Shown piece by piece: positions 33,378 to 41,973 of a stretch of 44,561 nucleotides of DNA (its first letter is position 1; every line of letters starts with the position of its first letter). Source of the DNA: CAYQOX01 sp964419335 (lineage in GTDB: Bacteria > Hinthialibacterota > Hinthialibacteria > Hinthialibacterales > Hinthialibacteraceae); the NCBI GenBank assembly GCA_964419335.1, contig CAYQOX010000037.1, forward strand, positions 1-44,561, in the 5' to 3' direction. The translations under genes were made by a program, and so were the position numbers. A model generated the notes under the pieces. That model saw only the letters and a list, made by a program, of their open reading frames with translations. It was not told where the DNA came from and ran no database searches.

Positions 33378-34775
33378 TTAAAAGGTTACCTCTAACTGCA
33401 GCAACCATTCATTATTATGCACATCAGGTCCACCGGTTTCTTCTTCGTTGAGCGCATATTCAGCGCGAAATTCCACGTGACTGGTGAGTTCGGTAATGAT
33501 AGCAAATAGCCATTGGCGGCGATCCCAAGTCAGCGAGCCATAGGGTGAATAAGGGCGTTTGCTTAGATTGGTATCTAATTCACCATAGCGAATTAAGGGA
33601 CGTAACTCATCTAAATAATCCAACCCATCGAATTCAAATTTATAGGAAGCCTCTGCATACCAGCCAAAACGATCCATTTCGCCATCGCGGCCAGAAATAA
33701 CTTGGCCGAAGAAATCCCATTCTTCGATATCATATTCAACATTCATCCCGATCATTTCCCGGGTATCTTTGTTGGATTGCCCATAACCAGGAACCCTGGT
33801 TTGTAGCAAATCGACGTCATTATGGTCGAGGCTGCCGAGAACGCCAAAGCCAAGGACACGAATATCACCGAACGAATCGAAATCATGGGAATACTCAATT
33901 CCTCCTGTCCATTCTTTGCCTCCATCAACATCAAAGCCTTTTTCGTCCAAACCAATCATCCAACCAGAATCATCCTCTCCCAACTCTTGTTCATCCAATT
34001 CCATCCCATTCGAGAAAGAAAAAAAGAGTTCAACCGGGTCATAATCGCCCTTGACTCGAAGGCCCAAATCCCGAGCCCACCAAAACGCATGTCCTGGCAA
34101 AGGAACAAATTCTGTGTAGCGGGAAGGCCGGTAGATGGGATTTTGTAAACCGGCCCGGATTTCAGTTTCTAAAGGCAAACCGCCAAAATCTACATACGAT
34201 TTCTTAAGGCTGGTGCTGCCATCCTCATCGATCACGTCAAACGCACCATAGTAGCGAATTTGGTTCTTAAAGTCGGCTTCCACCTCCAAACGTAGTTCAT
34301 CGATATGGAAGGAGCCTCCGGAGTTTTCAGGGATGGCGGAAGGAAGTTGAGTTTCTCGTTCGATGTCGTAATATTCAAACTGGAAACGTCCACCTAATTT
34401 AAAGTACTCATCCGCCATGGACATGAGCCAGGGAGGTTTTTTTCTTGGTTCATCTTTTTTGGCTTCTTCCTCGATTTCTTTCATGACATCATCTTTAATT
34501 TTTTTAACGAAATCTTCGTCTTTTTCTATCTCTTCGTCTATTTCTTCAATTTCTATTAATTCTTCTTCTTTTTCCTTTTCAGGTTTTTCGTCCTTATCGA
34601 CTTTCTCTTCTAATTCTGAGAGTCGATTTCGCATTTCTTCAATGATGGAACGCAATTCTTGATTCTCTTGCTCCAATCTTTCAATCCGAGTTTGTTCTTC
34701 ATCATATTCTTGAGCCCAAGCAGGTAAGCCCCAAACAACCAATAAACAGAAAAAGAAAATAGAATTACGATACAT
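33378..34775 (-). CDS. Outer-membrane porin with long charged N-terminal coiled coil (OprP/O-like)
   Basis: A 465-residue outer-membrane protein. Residues 1-21 are a Sec signal peptide (cleavage after AWA). Residues about 23-60 are a coiled coil (RIERLEQENQELRSIIEEM), followed by a Glu/Lys-dominated linker to about residue 115 (runs such as KEKEEELIEIEEIDEEIEKD). From about 120 (YFKLGGRFQFEYYDIE) the protein alternates beta strands and charged turns and ends LLQLEVTF with the terminal Phe expected of a beta-barrel. The strand pattern and IRAGLQNPIYRPSRYTEF resemble phosphate-selective porins O/P. GGAGGGGAG precedes the ATG by six bases. Operon with the DUF4956 gene. Substrate is not deducible; 'phosphate' is only the family name. 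Confidence 0.8.
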   Translation of the reverse strand: MYRNSIFFFCLLVVWGLPAWAQEYDEEQTRIERLEQENQELRSIIEEMRNRLSELEEKVDKDEKPEKEKEEELIEIEEIDEEIEKDEDFVKKIKDDVMKEIEEEAKKDEPRKKPPWLMSMADEYFKLGGRFQFEYYDIERETQLPSAIPENSGGSFHIDELRLEVEADFKNQIRYYGAFDVIDEDGSTSLKKSYVDFGGLPLETEIRAGLQNPIYRPSRYTEFVPLPGHAFWWARDLGLRVKGDYDPVELFFSFSNGMELDEQELGEDDSGWMIGLDEKGFDVDGGKEWTGGIEYSHDFDSFGDIRVLGFGVLGSLDHNDVDLLQTRVPGYGQSNKDTREMIGMNVEYDIEEWDFFGQVISGRDGEMDRFGWYAEASYKFEFDGLDYLDELRPLIRYGELDTNLSKRPYSPYGSLTWDRRQWLFAIITELTSHVEFRAEYALNEEETGGPDVHNNEWLLQLEVTF

Positions 34776-34916
34776 GGTAACTCCCCTCCGCGGGATAAAA
34801 ACAAAAAAGTGATTCGCTGAAAGTATATGTGATTGTTAGGATTCTGTCAGGATGTAATAGAATTTTGTGAGGATAAATAATGAGAAGATCAATCAATTAA
34901 ACGAATAAACCATTCT

Positions 34917-36104
34917 TTACGAAATCGACTCAACCATTCCAATGATGCATTTTAAGTAGCGCGATTCTGGCATAGAGGATAACACGGGGTGATCCTTCGC
35001 CTGACCACGAATCTGGAGTACTTTAATTAATCTCTTCTCCCGTGCGGCGGCCCGTTGTAATAGCTGAAGAAATGCTTCATCATTAATACAATAGGAACAC
35101 GAGCAGCTGCACAATATTCCACGTTCTTTCACCAAGCGGATAGCCTGGCGGTTGACATCTTCATAACCACGTTGCGCTTTTTTGGTTTGTTTCGCGCTTT
35201 TAGCGAAGGCTGGAGGGTCGACAATCACGATATCGAATTTCATATTTTCTTTTCGCGCGTTGGATAACCAAGAAAACGCCTCCTCCTCGATACATTTTAA
35301 ACGCATATCAAAGCCGTTCAAAGCGCGATTATGTTTTGCCCAATGGATCGCAATGGTAGAGCGATCTACAGCCCAAGCATGCCGAGCCCCCGAAAGTAAC
35401 ATCTGCAAAGACCAGGCTCCGGTATAACTGAACAAGTCAAGCACATCCGAATCGCGAGCAAAAGTGGATAAGGCTAAACGATTTTCGGTTTGATCAAAAA
35501 AGTGGCCGGTCTTTTGTCCTTGGCGCACATCCACGGCGAGTTTCACCCCGTATTCTTCGATCTCCACGACTTCAGGCACCTCACCCCAATAGAGCCGTTT
35601 GTAACTTTCCAATCCTTCTAAAGCACGTATGTCACTATCATTTCGCAGCATGATGCCGGTGGGTTTGAGGACGTTTTTCAAAGCCCGGCAGAAAGGATCA
35701 AGAAGGCGTTCCATGCCCGCGGTTTGAATTTGAACGACGAGTATATCTTCATAACGATCGACCACCACACCCGGTAAATCATCGGAGTCGGCATAGATTA
35801 GGCGATAGGAACGGCGTTTAGGATAAACCCAATGTCGAAGCCTGTATGCGTTTTCAATGCGTTTTTTAAACCACTCTTCACTTGCTGGAAAATCATCCTT
35901 TTCTCTTGAAAGAAGCCGTAAGGCGATCAAACTATGGGGATTATAGGTTGCGTAACCAACAAATTGTCCATTCTCATCCTCAACCTGCACAATTTCGCCG
36001 GGGACAGGGAATGGTTTTTGGTGTTCGACTTCATTGCTGAAAATCCAAGGATGACCGCTCTTTGCTCGTTGACCACATCGAGGTTTAATCTTCAATGTAC
36101 GCAT
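34917..36104 (-). CDS. rlmI: RlmI-type 23S rRNA (cytosine-C5) methyltransferase
   Basis: A 395-residue SAM-dependent methyltransferase of the RlmI/YwbD type. Residues 1-70 are a PUA domain (LKIKPRCGQRAKSGHPWIF), then an alpha/beta linker (YADSDDLPGVVVDRYEDILVVQ), then the methyltransferase domain: motif I VLDLFSYTGAWSLQM, acidic residue in WAVDRSTIA, motif IV VDPPAFAKS and the Cys-containing SCSCSYC. The family methylates C1962 of 23S rRNA in E. coli. The ATG at 36104 is preferred to a TTG 12 bases upstream; the ribosome-binding site (GGAT) is weak for either. It is divergent from bshC, sharing a 73-base intergenic region. Confidence 0.88.
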   Translation of the reverse strand: MRTLKIKPRCGQRAKSGHPWIFSNEVEHQKPFPVPGEIVQVEDENGQFVGYATYNPHSLIALRLLSREKDDFPASEEWFKKRIENAYRLRHWVYPKRRSYRLIYADSDDLPGVVVDRYEDILVVQIQTAGMERLLDPFCRALKNVLKPTGIMLRNDSDIRALEGLESYKRLYWGEVPEVVEIEEYGVKLAVDVRQGQKTGHFFDQTENRLALSTFARDSDVLDLFSYTGAWSLQMLLSGARHAWAVDRSTIAIHWAKHNRALNGFDMRLKCIEEEAFSWLSNARKENMKFDIVIVDPPAFAKSAKQTKKAQRGYEDVNRQAIRLVKERGILCSCSCSYCINDEAFLQLLQRAAAREKRLIKVLQIRGQAKDHPVLSSMPESRYLKCIIGMVESIS

Positions 36105-36177
36105 TATGATATCCAAATCTACTTTATGTTTGCTATCATATAAAGGGAATCAATATTAGGCAATCAATGGATTAATT

Positions 36178-37809
36178 ATGGAAAGAATAACCCAATGGGA
36201 TACTAACGCCCTTATCCATGAAAGCAAGTTCCATCAAATCTTACATAAAAAACCCGAAGCGTTAAACAAGATCCTCCCTCCCAATTGTAATGAAATTGCA
36301 TCCGTCATCGAACAGCGGCAAGCCTATCTGCAATCGACAATAGACCGCCAAAAGCTCGTCGAAGAACTCATTCAATCCCACCAAAAACGAAATGCGCCTT
36401 CCTCATCACTGCAAAACATTGAGACTCTTTCTCAACCGCGTGCATATTTGGTCATTACCGGACAACAACCCGGTTTGCTCGGCGGTCCTCTGTACACGTT
36501 TTATAAAATACTTCACACGGTTCAGTATGCCCGCCAGTTATCGGAAGAACACGAAGCCGTATTTCTTCCTGCTTTTTGGAATGCTTCCGAAGATGATAAT
36601 CGTTCTGAAATTGATACTTTATATTGGCTGGGTCAGGATAAAAGCATTCACCATTATCACTGGAATCTAGAACAAAGCCAGCCTTATTTCACGCTCGCTA
36701 AAGAACAACTTCCACTGGGTGAAATATTTCAGCAAATCCGAGATAGTGTACAATCGACTGAATTTCTCGAAGACGTGATCCATCAAATCCAAAACGCTTA
36801 TGACAAAGCCGATTCGTACCCGGATTTCTTTGATCAACTTATTTGGGCACTGTTTTCGGAAGAAGGTTTGATTATCATTCGTCCCGACGATCCTTGCCTT
36901 CGTCAACAAGCCATTCCTTTAATGCACCATGAGATCCTCCATCCCCGAGAAACCTCGAAAGCGATTAATCAGGCCGGCGCAATTCTTCAACAAAACCATC
37001 TTCCCATTCAACTGCATAAGAAAGAAGAACGTACCTCCTTTTTCTTACTTAAAGAAAAGCGGCGGGTGGCGGTCTTTCATCACGAGGAAGGATTTTCTGA
37101 TTCGGAAGGTAATCGCTATACGCAAAATGTAATGCTTCAATATTTGCGTGAGCATCCTGAGCACTTTTCTCCTACGGCTGTATTACGGCCGGTGCTTCAA
37201 GACGCGCTGTTTCCCACCGCAGCGGTAGTGCTGGGGCCAAATGAACTCGCCTATCACTTTCTTTTAAATCAAATTTATGATCATCATCAAGTCCCTCGAC
37301 CAGCCTTGCTGCAGCGTTTTGGATGCACTTTATTCGAAACGCGCGAGCGAAAACATTTAGATCGATATAACCTTCCTCCTGTTGAATTGCGTGCAGATTG
37401 CAATGCGTTACTCAAGCGGGTTGCGCAAACTCAAAATGCAGAAAACCGCAATCAATATTATGAACAAATTGAGAAAAGCGTAAGCCAATTGTTTCACGTT
37501 TTAAAAGAAGAAGCCCAGGTGGTGGATCCTACGATTATCAAAGTGCTCGATAAAAACGAGAATAAGATTCGGCAGCAAATTGAACAATCAGAAAATTTAC
37601 TCATTCGGAGAAAAAGCGAGAAAGATAAAACCACGGCCAACCATATACAATCCTTGCAAAATGCCCTTTACCCTAAGGGGCTACCCCAAGAACGCTGCTT
37701 CAACATTTTTTTCTATTGGATGAAATATGGCCCCGATTTTTTGAAGAACATCAAGAAAACTACAGAGAGGGTAAAAGAGAGAGAACATCTTTTCTTGGCT
37801 CTTCCTTAG
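36178..37809 (+). CDS. bshC: Putative cysteine ligase BshC (bacillithiol synthesis)
   Basis: A 543-residue enzyme resembling BshC, which joins cysteine to glucosaminyl-malate in the last step of bacillithiol synthesis. The diagnostic block AYLVITGQQPGLLGGPLYTFYK lies near residues 88-110 (the GQQPGL..GPLYTFYK core), followed by PAFWNASEDDNRSEID, the TAVLRPVLQDALFPTAAVVLGPNELAYH block near 325-352, and a coiled-coil segment near 440-500. Length equals the Bacillus protein (about 540). The ATG has only a weak TGGAT upstream. It is convergent with the response-regulator gene, two bases between stops. bshA and bshB are not in the window; cysE, 6 kb away, makes the cysteine precursor. Confidence 0.9.
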   Translation: MERITQWDTNALIHESKFHQILHKKPEALNKILPPNCNEIASVIEQRQAYLQSTIDRQKLVEELIQSHQKRNAPSSSLQNIETLSQPRAYLVITGQQPGLLGGPLYTFYKILHTVQYARQLSEEHEAVFLPAFWNASEDDNRSEIDTLYWLGQDKSIHHYHWNLEQSQPYFTLAKEQLPLGEIFQQIRDSVQSTEFLEDVIHQIQNAYDKADSYPDFFDQLIWALFSEEGLIIIRPDDPCLRQQAIPLMHHEILHPRETSKAINQAGAILQQNHLPIQLHKKEERTSFFLLKEKRRVAVFHHEEGFSDSEGNRYTQNVMLQYLREHPEHFSPTAVLRPVLQDALFPTAAVVLGPNELAYHFLLNQIYDHHQVPRPALLQRFGCTLFETRERKHLDRYNLPPVELRADCNALLKRVAQTQNAENRNQYYEQIEKSVSQLFHVLKEEAQVVDPTIIKVLDKNENKIRQQIEQSENLLIRRKSEKDKTTANHIQSLQNALYPKGLPQERCFNIFFYWMKYGPDFLKNIKKTTERVKEREHLFLALP

Positions 37810-37811
37810 TT

Positions 37812-39188
37812 TCATAAATCTTCTCGCAAACCATGACGAGCCATTTTGCGCTGAAGGGTACGACGATCGATATTCAACAACTCGGCCGCCCGAGAGACGT
37901 TATTCTTTGTATAGTGTAATGTTTGCTGGATCGTTTGCTTTTCGATTTCTTCGAGGGTATGTGGGATAAAATCTTCTTTGGCCTCTTGTTTAAGTGGCCG
38001 AGAGAAGGGGTTGGACATATTCAGCAGATTGGCGAGCGTTTCCGTCTGAATTTCCTCTTCATTGCTCAGCAAAATTGCCCGTTCACAAATATTAAACAGT
38101 TCACGCACATTGCCCGGCCAATCGTAGTGCTGCATCAGTTCAATGGCTTCTGGGCTGAAACGTTTTCCTTTTGAAGCTTGGGCTGAGCGGGACAAGTAGG
38201 CTTGCACCAAGAGAGGGACATCTTCCCGTCGTTCTCGTAAGGGGGGGATATGGAGTACTAACACATTTAAGCGGTAATACAAATCTTCGCGAAATTTTTT
38301 GGCCGCTACTTGTTCTTGTAAGTCCCGATTCACCGCGGCAATAATACGCGTTTGGGTCTTTTGCAATTTGGTCGAACCCAGGGCACGAAACTCACCGGTT
38401 TCGATAACGCGCAATAAGCTCGCCTGTAAGTTGGGATTCATATCCGCGATTTCATCGATAAATAGAGTGCCTTGGTCTGCGACTGAGAACAATCCGGCTT
38501 TTTGTTGAGTAGCTCCAGTAAAAGCCCCCGCCACATGACCGAATAATTCATTTTCCAAGAGTTCCGGTTTAAGGGTGGCACAGTTAATGGCGACAAAGGG
38601 TTGTTCTTTGCGTTTGCCTTCATAATGAAGTGCGCGCGCCACCAGTTCTTTTCCTGTCCCACTTTCGCCGGAGATCAAAGCGGGGGAATCGGAATCTTTG
38701 AAACGATCGATTAAGGAAAATATATCCTGAATCGCTTGGCTTTGGCCTACAATTCCATGGGTGGCTTCATTCCGTTGAATCGCATTACGCAGATTTTCAT
38801 TTTCCTGGCGAATGCGTCGTTGTTCGACTGCTTTTTTTAAATAGAGATCCAACTCGGTAATTTCACATGGTTTGGTTAAATAATGAAAAGCGCCTAATTT
38901 AATCGCTTCGATGGCGGTTTGGATAGAACCATATCCGGTTAGAACGATGACCGGAAGATCATCGCAGTTTTCACGCAAGCGTTTTAGAAGTTCTAATCCA
39001 TTGATGCCCGGCATGTTCAAATCAACAATGGCGCTCTCGCATTCCAATAAGGAGTCGTGAGCGAGCGCTTCTTCCCCACTCGACGCAGGGAGCACCCGGT
39101 ATCCACGCCGTTCTAAAGCCCGAGACACAGTGCGCCGAAAGACGGCATCGTCATCTACGAGAAGGATGGTGCTATTGGTTGTCATCAT
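37812..39188 (-). CDS. NtrC-family sigma-54-dependent response regulator
   Basis: A 458-residue cytoplasmic transcription activator. The receiver domain (1-120) has the acidic pocket VDDD (11-14), phosphoacceptor Asp56 (AIVDLNMPG), Thr84 and Lys106 (LTKP). The AAA+ domain (about 145-380) has Walker A GESGTGK at 174-180, the sigma-54-contacting GAFTGA at 221-226, Walker B LFIDEIADM and arginine-finger region YYRLNVLVLHIPPLRERREDV. The C-terminal Fis-type helix-turn-helix is NNVSRAAELLNIDRRTLQRKM. The start (ATGATG) overlaps the end of the histidine-kinase gene by 17 bases, so the two are a translationally coupled pair. It needs sigma-54, whose gene is in the same window. Target genes are unknown. 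Confidence 0.95.
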   Translation of the reverse strand: MMTTNSTILLVDDDAVFRRTVSRALERRGYRVLPASSGEEALAHDSLLECESAIVDLNMPGINGLELLKRLRENCDDLPVIVLTGYGSIQTAIEAIKLGAFHYLTKPCEITELDLYLKKAVEQRRIRQENENLRNAIQRNEATHGIVGQSQAIQDIFSLIDRFKDSDSPALISGESGTGKELVARALHYEGKRKEQPFVAINCATLKPELLENELFGHVAGAFTGATQQKAGLFSVADQGTLFIDEIADMNPNLQASLLRVIETGEFRALGSTKLQKTQTRIIAAVNRDLQEQVAAKKFREDLYYRLNVLVLHIPPLRERREDVPLLVQAYLSRSAQASKGKRFSPEAIELMQHYDWPGNVRELFNICERAILLSNEEEIQTETLANLLNMSNPFSRPLKQEAKEDFIPHTLEEIEKQTIQQTLHYTKNNVSRAAELLNIDRRTLQRKMARHGLREDL

Positions 39189-40875
39189 GAATGGGCAGCC
39201 AGATTTCTGCTAGGGTACCAAGACCGGGTTCACTATCAATTTCTAAACGGCCGCCTAAATCTTGAAGAATACCATAAGAAACGTAAAGTCCCAATCCCGT
39301 CCCTTTGCCAAAATCTTTGGTGGTATAAAACGGTTCGAAAATATGGGGTAAGACTTCACGGCGAATCCCGCAGCCATTATCCATTATTCGAATTCCTACT
39401 TCGCTTTCATTACGGGTCGTCTCGATTTCAATCCGGCGTTCACCATCGATGGATTCCAAGGCATCGGCAGCATTCAGTAAGAGATTAAACAAGACACGCT
39501 GTACATTATTGGATTCGGTCACAATAATAGGCAATGATTCATCCAATCTTTTATCAATCGTAACTTTGGAAATTTTTGGGTAGACCAAGTCGATAGCCTG
39601 CAGAACGACTTCGTTTACATCACATGATTCCGGTCGATCTTCGGTTTTCCGCGAAAAATTCAGCAGACCTTGGGTGATCGTTTTACAGCGATCGACCTGG
39701 CCATAGATCGTTTCCAGCGCTTCCTCAAGTTCCTTGGCCTCAGAGCATTCCTGCTGCTCCAGCGCATGCTGGATGATATCCCGGGCTTCTTCGGCCAAGA
39801 TACGGATCGTACCTAACGGGGTGTTAATTTCATGGGCGACTCCGGCAGCCAATTGTCCAATCGCGGCGAGTTTTTGGGCTCGTGCCCATTGGGCTTGATT
39901 CTTTTTTTGTTCGGTCACATCCAGGACAAGTTCAATCACCTGGAACACGGTGCCGCGTTCATCATAAATGGGACTGATCAATATTTCAAAATCCCGCAGA
40001 CCTTTTGATCGAGTAGGCAACCTTATTTCATGGAAACGAGAGGTATCCTCCTTCATAATCCGCCAATTACGCATCCATTTCTTAGCAAAACATCCTACAC
40101 GAAAACAAGCCTTGTTTTCATCCCGGCCTTCTGTACCGAACCAATCCTCAATTCGATCGTTGATCCATTCGATACCTTCATCTTGATTGACGACGATCAT
40201 GCCTGTTTCTAAATGGCGTAAGATGTTATCAAGTTTATGCAGTTCCAACTCAGCTTGCTGGCGAGCATCGCGCACTTCTCTTTCTCGCTTTTGTAAATCG
40301 CGTGTAATGACAGAGACAAAATAGGCTGTGACTACTGTGGTAACGACAAAACTTACCGGTGCCCCGATCACATGAAAGGGTAACTCGCCCATCTTTAGCA
40401 TTCCCTCGCGGCTAAGCCGCATATCTACGGGAACCACAAAATTGGATAACCCTTGTAAAGCAAAACATAGGGTGACAAAAACCGTGACGCCGATACTTTG
40501 CGATTGAGGAAGAATGATATAGGCGATAATAACGACAAAAAAGTAGAACGTAAAAAACGGATTAAGAAAGCCGCCTGTAAAAAACAACGTTAAAGAGAGA
40601 ATTAAAACGTCGAGAATGATTTGTTCTAAGGCGATACGAGGTGGAAAATCAAGGCTTTTGACTTTTTGAGAGTAGTAAAAGTTGTAGGCCGCCATGATTC
40701 CTGCCAGTCCATAAAGAACCGGCGTAGGAAAATGCATTCCCAACACATAACGTCCCCCAAAGGTCGATACCACCAAACAAGGAACGGCATACCAGCGCAT
40801 GCCGATCAACCACAGCAAGCGCTGATGCAAAATCTCTTTGTCTTCGAGGCGTAAGTGGGAGGTCGTTTGATTCAT
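39172..40875 (-). CDS. Membrane histidine kinase with RegB-type quinone motif
   Basis: A 567-residue sensor kinase. Residues about 22-190 hold about six transmembrane helices, with GGFLNPF at 101-107, matching the GGxxNPF motif that binds quinone in RegB/PrrB redox sensors. A linker coiled coil (about 192-215), a PAS domain (about 215-325, ending VLDVTEQKK), the dimerisation helix with phosphoacceptor His348 (AAGVAHEINTPLG) and an HATPase domain (N box LLNAADALE, G1 DNGCGI, G2 GKGTGLGLY) follow. Its response regulator overlaps it downstream. The ATG lacks a good ribosome-binding site, and a perfect inverted repeat lies two bases upstream of it. Probable role: sensing quinone redox state or an electron-transport signal; this is inferred from the motif. 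Confidence 0.92.
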   Translation of the reverse strand: MNQTTSHLRLEDKEILHQRLLWLIGMRWYAVPCLVVSTFGGRYVLGMHFPTPVLYGLAGIMAAYNFYYSQKVKSLDFPPRIALEQIILDVLILSLTLFFTGGFLNPFFTFYFFVVIIAYIILPQSQSIGVTVFVTLCFALQGLSNFVVPVDMRLSREGMLKMGELPFHVIGAPVSFVVTTVVTAYFVSVITRDLQKREREVRDARQQAELELHKLDNILRHLETGMIVVNQDEGIEWINDRIEDWFGTEGRDENKACFRVGCFAKKWMRNWRIMKEDTSRFHEIRLPTRSKGLRDFEILISPIYDERGTVFQVIELVLDVTEQKKNQAQWARAQKLAAIGQLAAGVAHEINTPLGTIRILAEEARDIIQHALEQQECSEAKELEEALETIYGQVDRCKTITQGLLNFSRKTEDRPESCDVNEVVLQAIDLVYPKISKVTIDKRLDESLPIIVTESNNVQRVLFNLLLNAADALESIDGERRIEIETTRNESEVGIRIMDNGCGIRREVLPHIFEPFYTTKDFGKGTGLGLYVSYGILQDLGGRLEIDSEPGLGTLAEIWLPIHDDNQ

Positions 40876-40877
40876 TT

Positions 40878-40897
40878 AGGTATACAAGTTTATACCT
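40878..40897 (-). promoter_or_regulatory. Perfect inverted repeat at the kinase start codon
   Basis: AGGTATA (40878-40884) and TATACCT (40891-40897) are exact complements with a 6-nt spacer, beginning two bases upstream of the kinase ATG on the minus strand. It occupies the place where a ribosome-binding site would be, so it could act as an operator or as an mRNA hairpin that limits translation. Confidence 0.45.
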
Positions 40898-41013
40898 TGC
40901 GATCTATTCAACCACGATAAGAAGAAACAGGTTCTCATACTCATGTTTGACTCGACTTTAAACTCTAAAGAGAATCTCAAGACAGAATATGATTTACGAA
41001 ACGCTATCACAAT

Positions 41014-41973
41014 TTACTTCGGCCCCATGCTATCAAGTTGAGATAGCGATTCCTTGAGGCTGTCTGACTGGATCAACGAAGGAACTTCCTTTTGGAGGAA
41101 TTCAATAAATTCCTCCCGTAAATCTTCACGTCTTAAGGCAAACTCGACTGAAGTTTTAATATAATCCAAACGATTTCCAATATCATGGCGTTTTCCCTCG
41201 AATTCATATGCGTAAATGCATTGATCCTGAGAAAGAAGCCGCAAGGCATCGGTCAGTTGAATTTCCCCCTTCTTGCCAGGAGGTGTTTTTTCAATATAGT
41301 CAAAAATATCATAGGAAAGAATATATCGTCCGCCTACAGCTAAGGTGGAAGGGGCACTTTCAACATCAGGTTTTTCCACCAGATCGCTCACGATGCTAGT
41401 GCGTTGATCCACTTCCTTGCCTGCAATAATGCCGTAATTTATGACCTTGTCTCGGGGAACCCGCTCCACGCCAATCACTGGACAACGCCATTTCCGATAG
41501 AAGTCCATCAGCTGACGTGTACAAGGGACCTTGGAATTCACGATGGTATCTCCAAGTAAAACCACAAACGGCTCCCCGGCGACGTGCTGTTTGGCATAAT
41601 AAATCGCATCCCCTAATCCATTGCATCCTTTTTGCCGAATATAATGAATATTGACCATGGTGGAGAGATCCGCGATGCTTCTATGAAGTTCCTCATGACC
41701 GGAGTTAACCAAAGCACTTTCTAATTCAAAAGAACGGTCAAAGTGATCTTCGATGGCTCGTTTTCCTTTTCCGGTAATGATGAGTATATCGGTGATCCCA
41801 GAATCCACCACTTCTTCAATGACATACTGAATAGTGGGTGTATCGATGATGGGTAGCATTTCTTTGGGTTGGACCTTGGTCGCAGGCAGGAAACGGGTGC
41901 CCAATCCCGCTGCAGGGATAACGGCTTTACGTACTTCACCATAATTCAGGTCCGATGATCGTGGTATAGTCAT
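41014..41973 (-). CDS. galU: UTP-glucose-1-phosphate uridylyltransferase GalU
   Basis: A 319-residue cytoplasmic nucleotidyltransferase making UDP-glucose from UTP and glucose-1-phosphate, for lipopolysaccharide, exopolysaccharide and glycogen routes. Signatures: VIPAAGLGTRFLPATKVQPKEM near residues 18-39 (AAGLGTRFLPATK core), ITDILIITGKGKRAIEDHFD, and the acidic VEKP and GEIQLTDAL blocks with the substrate Lys. Length is typical (about 290-320). The start overlaps the helicase-loader stop as ATGA, so translation is coupled to it. It is the last gene of the cysE-DnaD-loader-galU cluster. Confidence 0.96.
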   Translation of the reverse strand: MTIPRSSDLNYGEVRKAVIPAAGLGTRFLPATKVQPKEMLPIIDTPTIQYVIEEVVDSGITDILIITGKGKRAIEDHFDRSFELESALVNSGHEELHRSIADLSTMVNIHYIRQKGCNGLGDAIYYAKQHVAGEPFVVLLGDTIVNSKVPCTRQLMDFYRKWRCPVIGVERVPRDKVINYGIIAGKEVDQRTSIVSDLVEKPDVESAPSTLAVGGRYILSYDIFDYIEKTPPGKKGEIQLTDALRLLSQDQCIYAYEFEGKRHDIGNRLDYIKTSVEFALRREDLREEFIEFLQKEVPSLIQSDSLKESLSQLDSMGPK

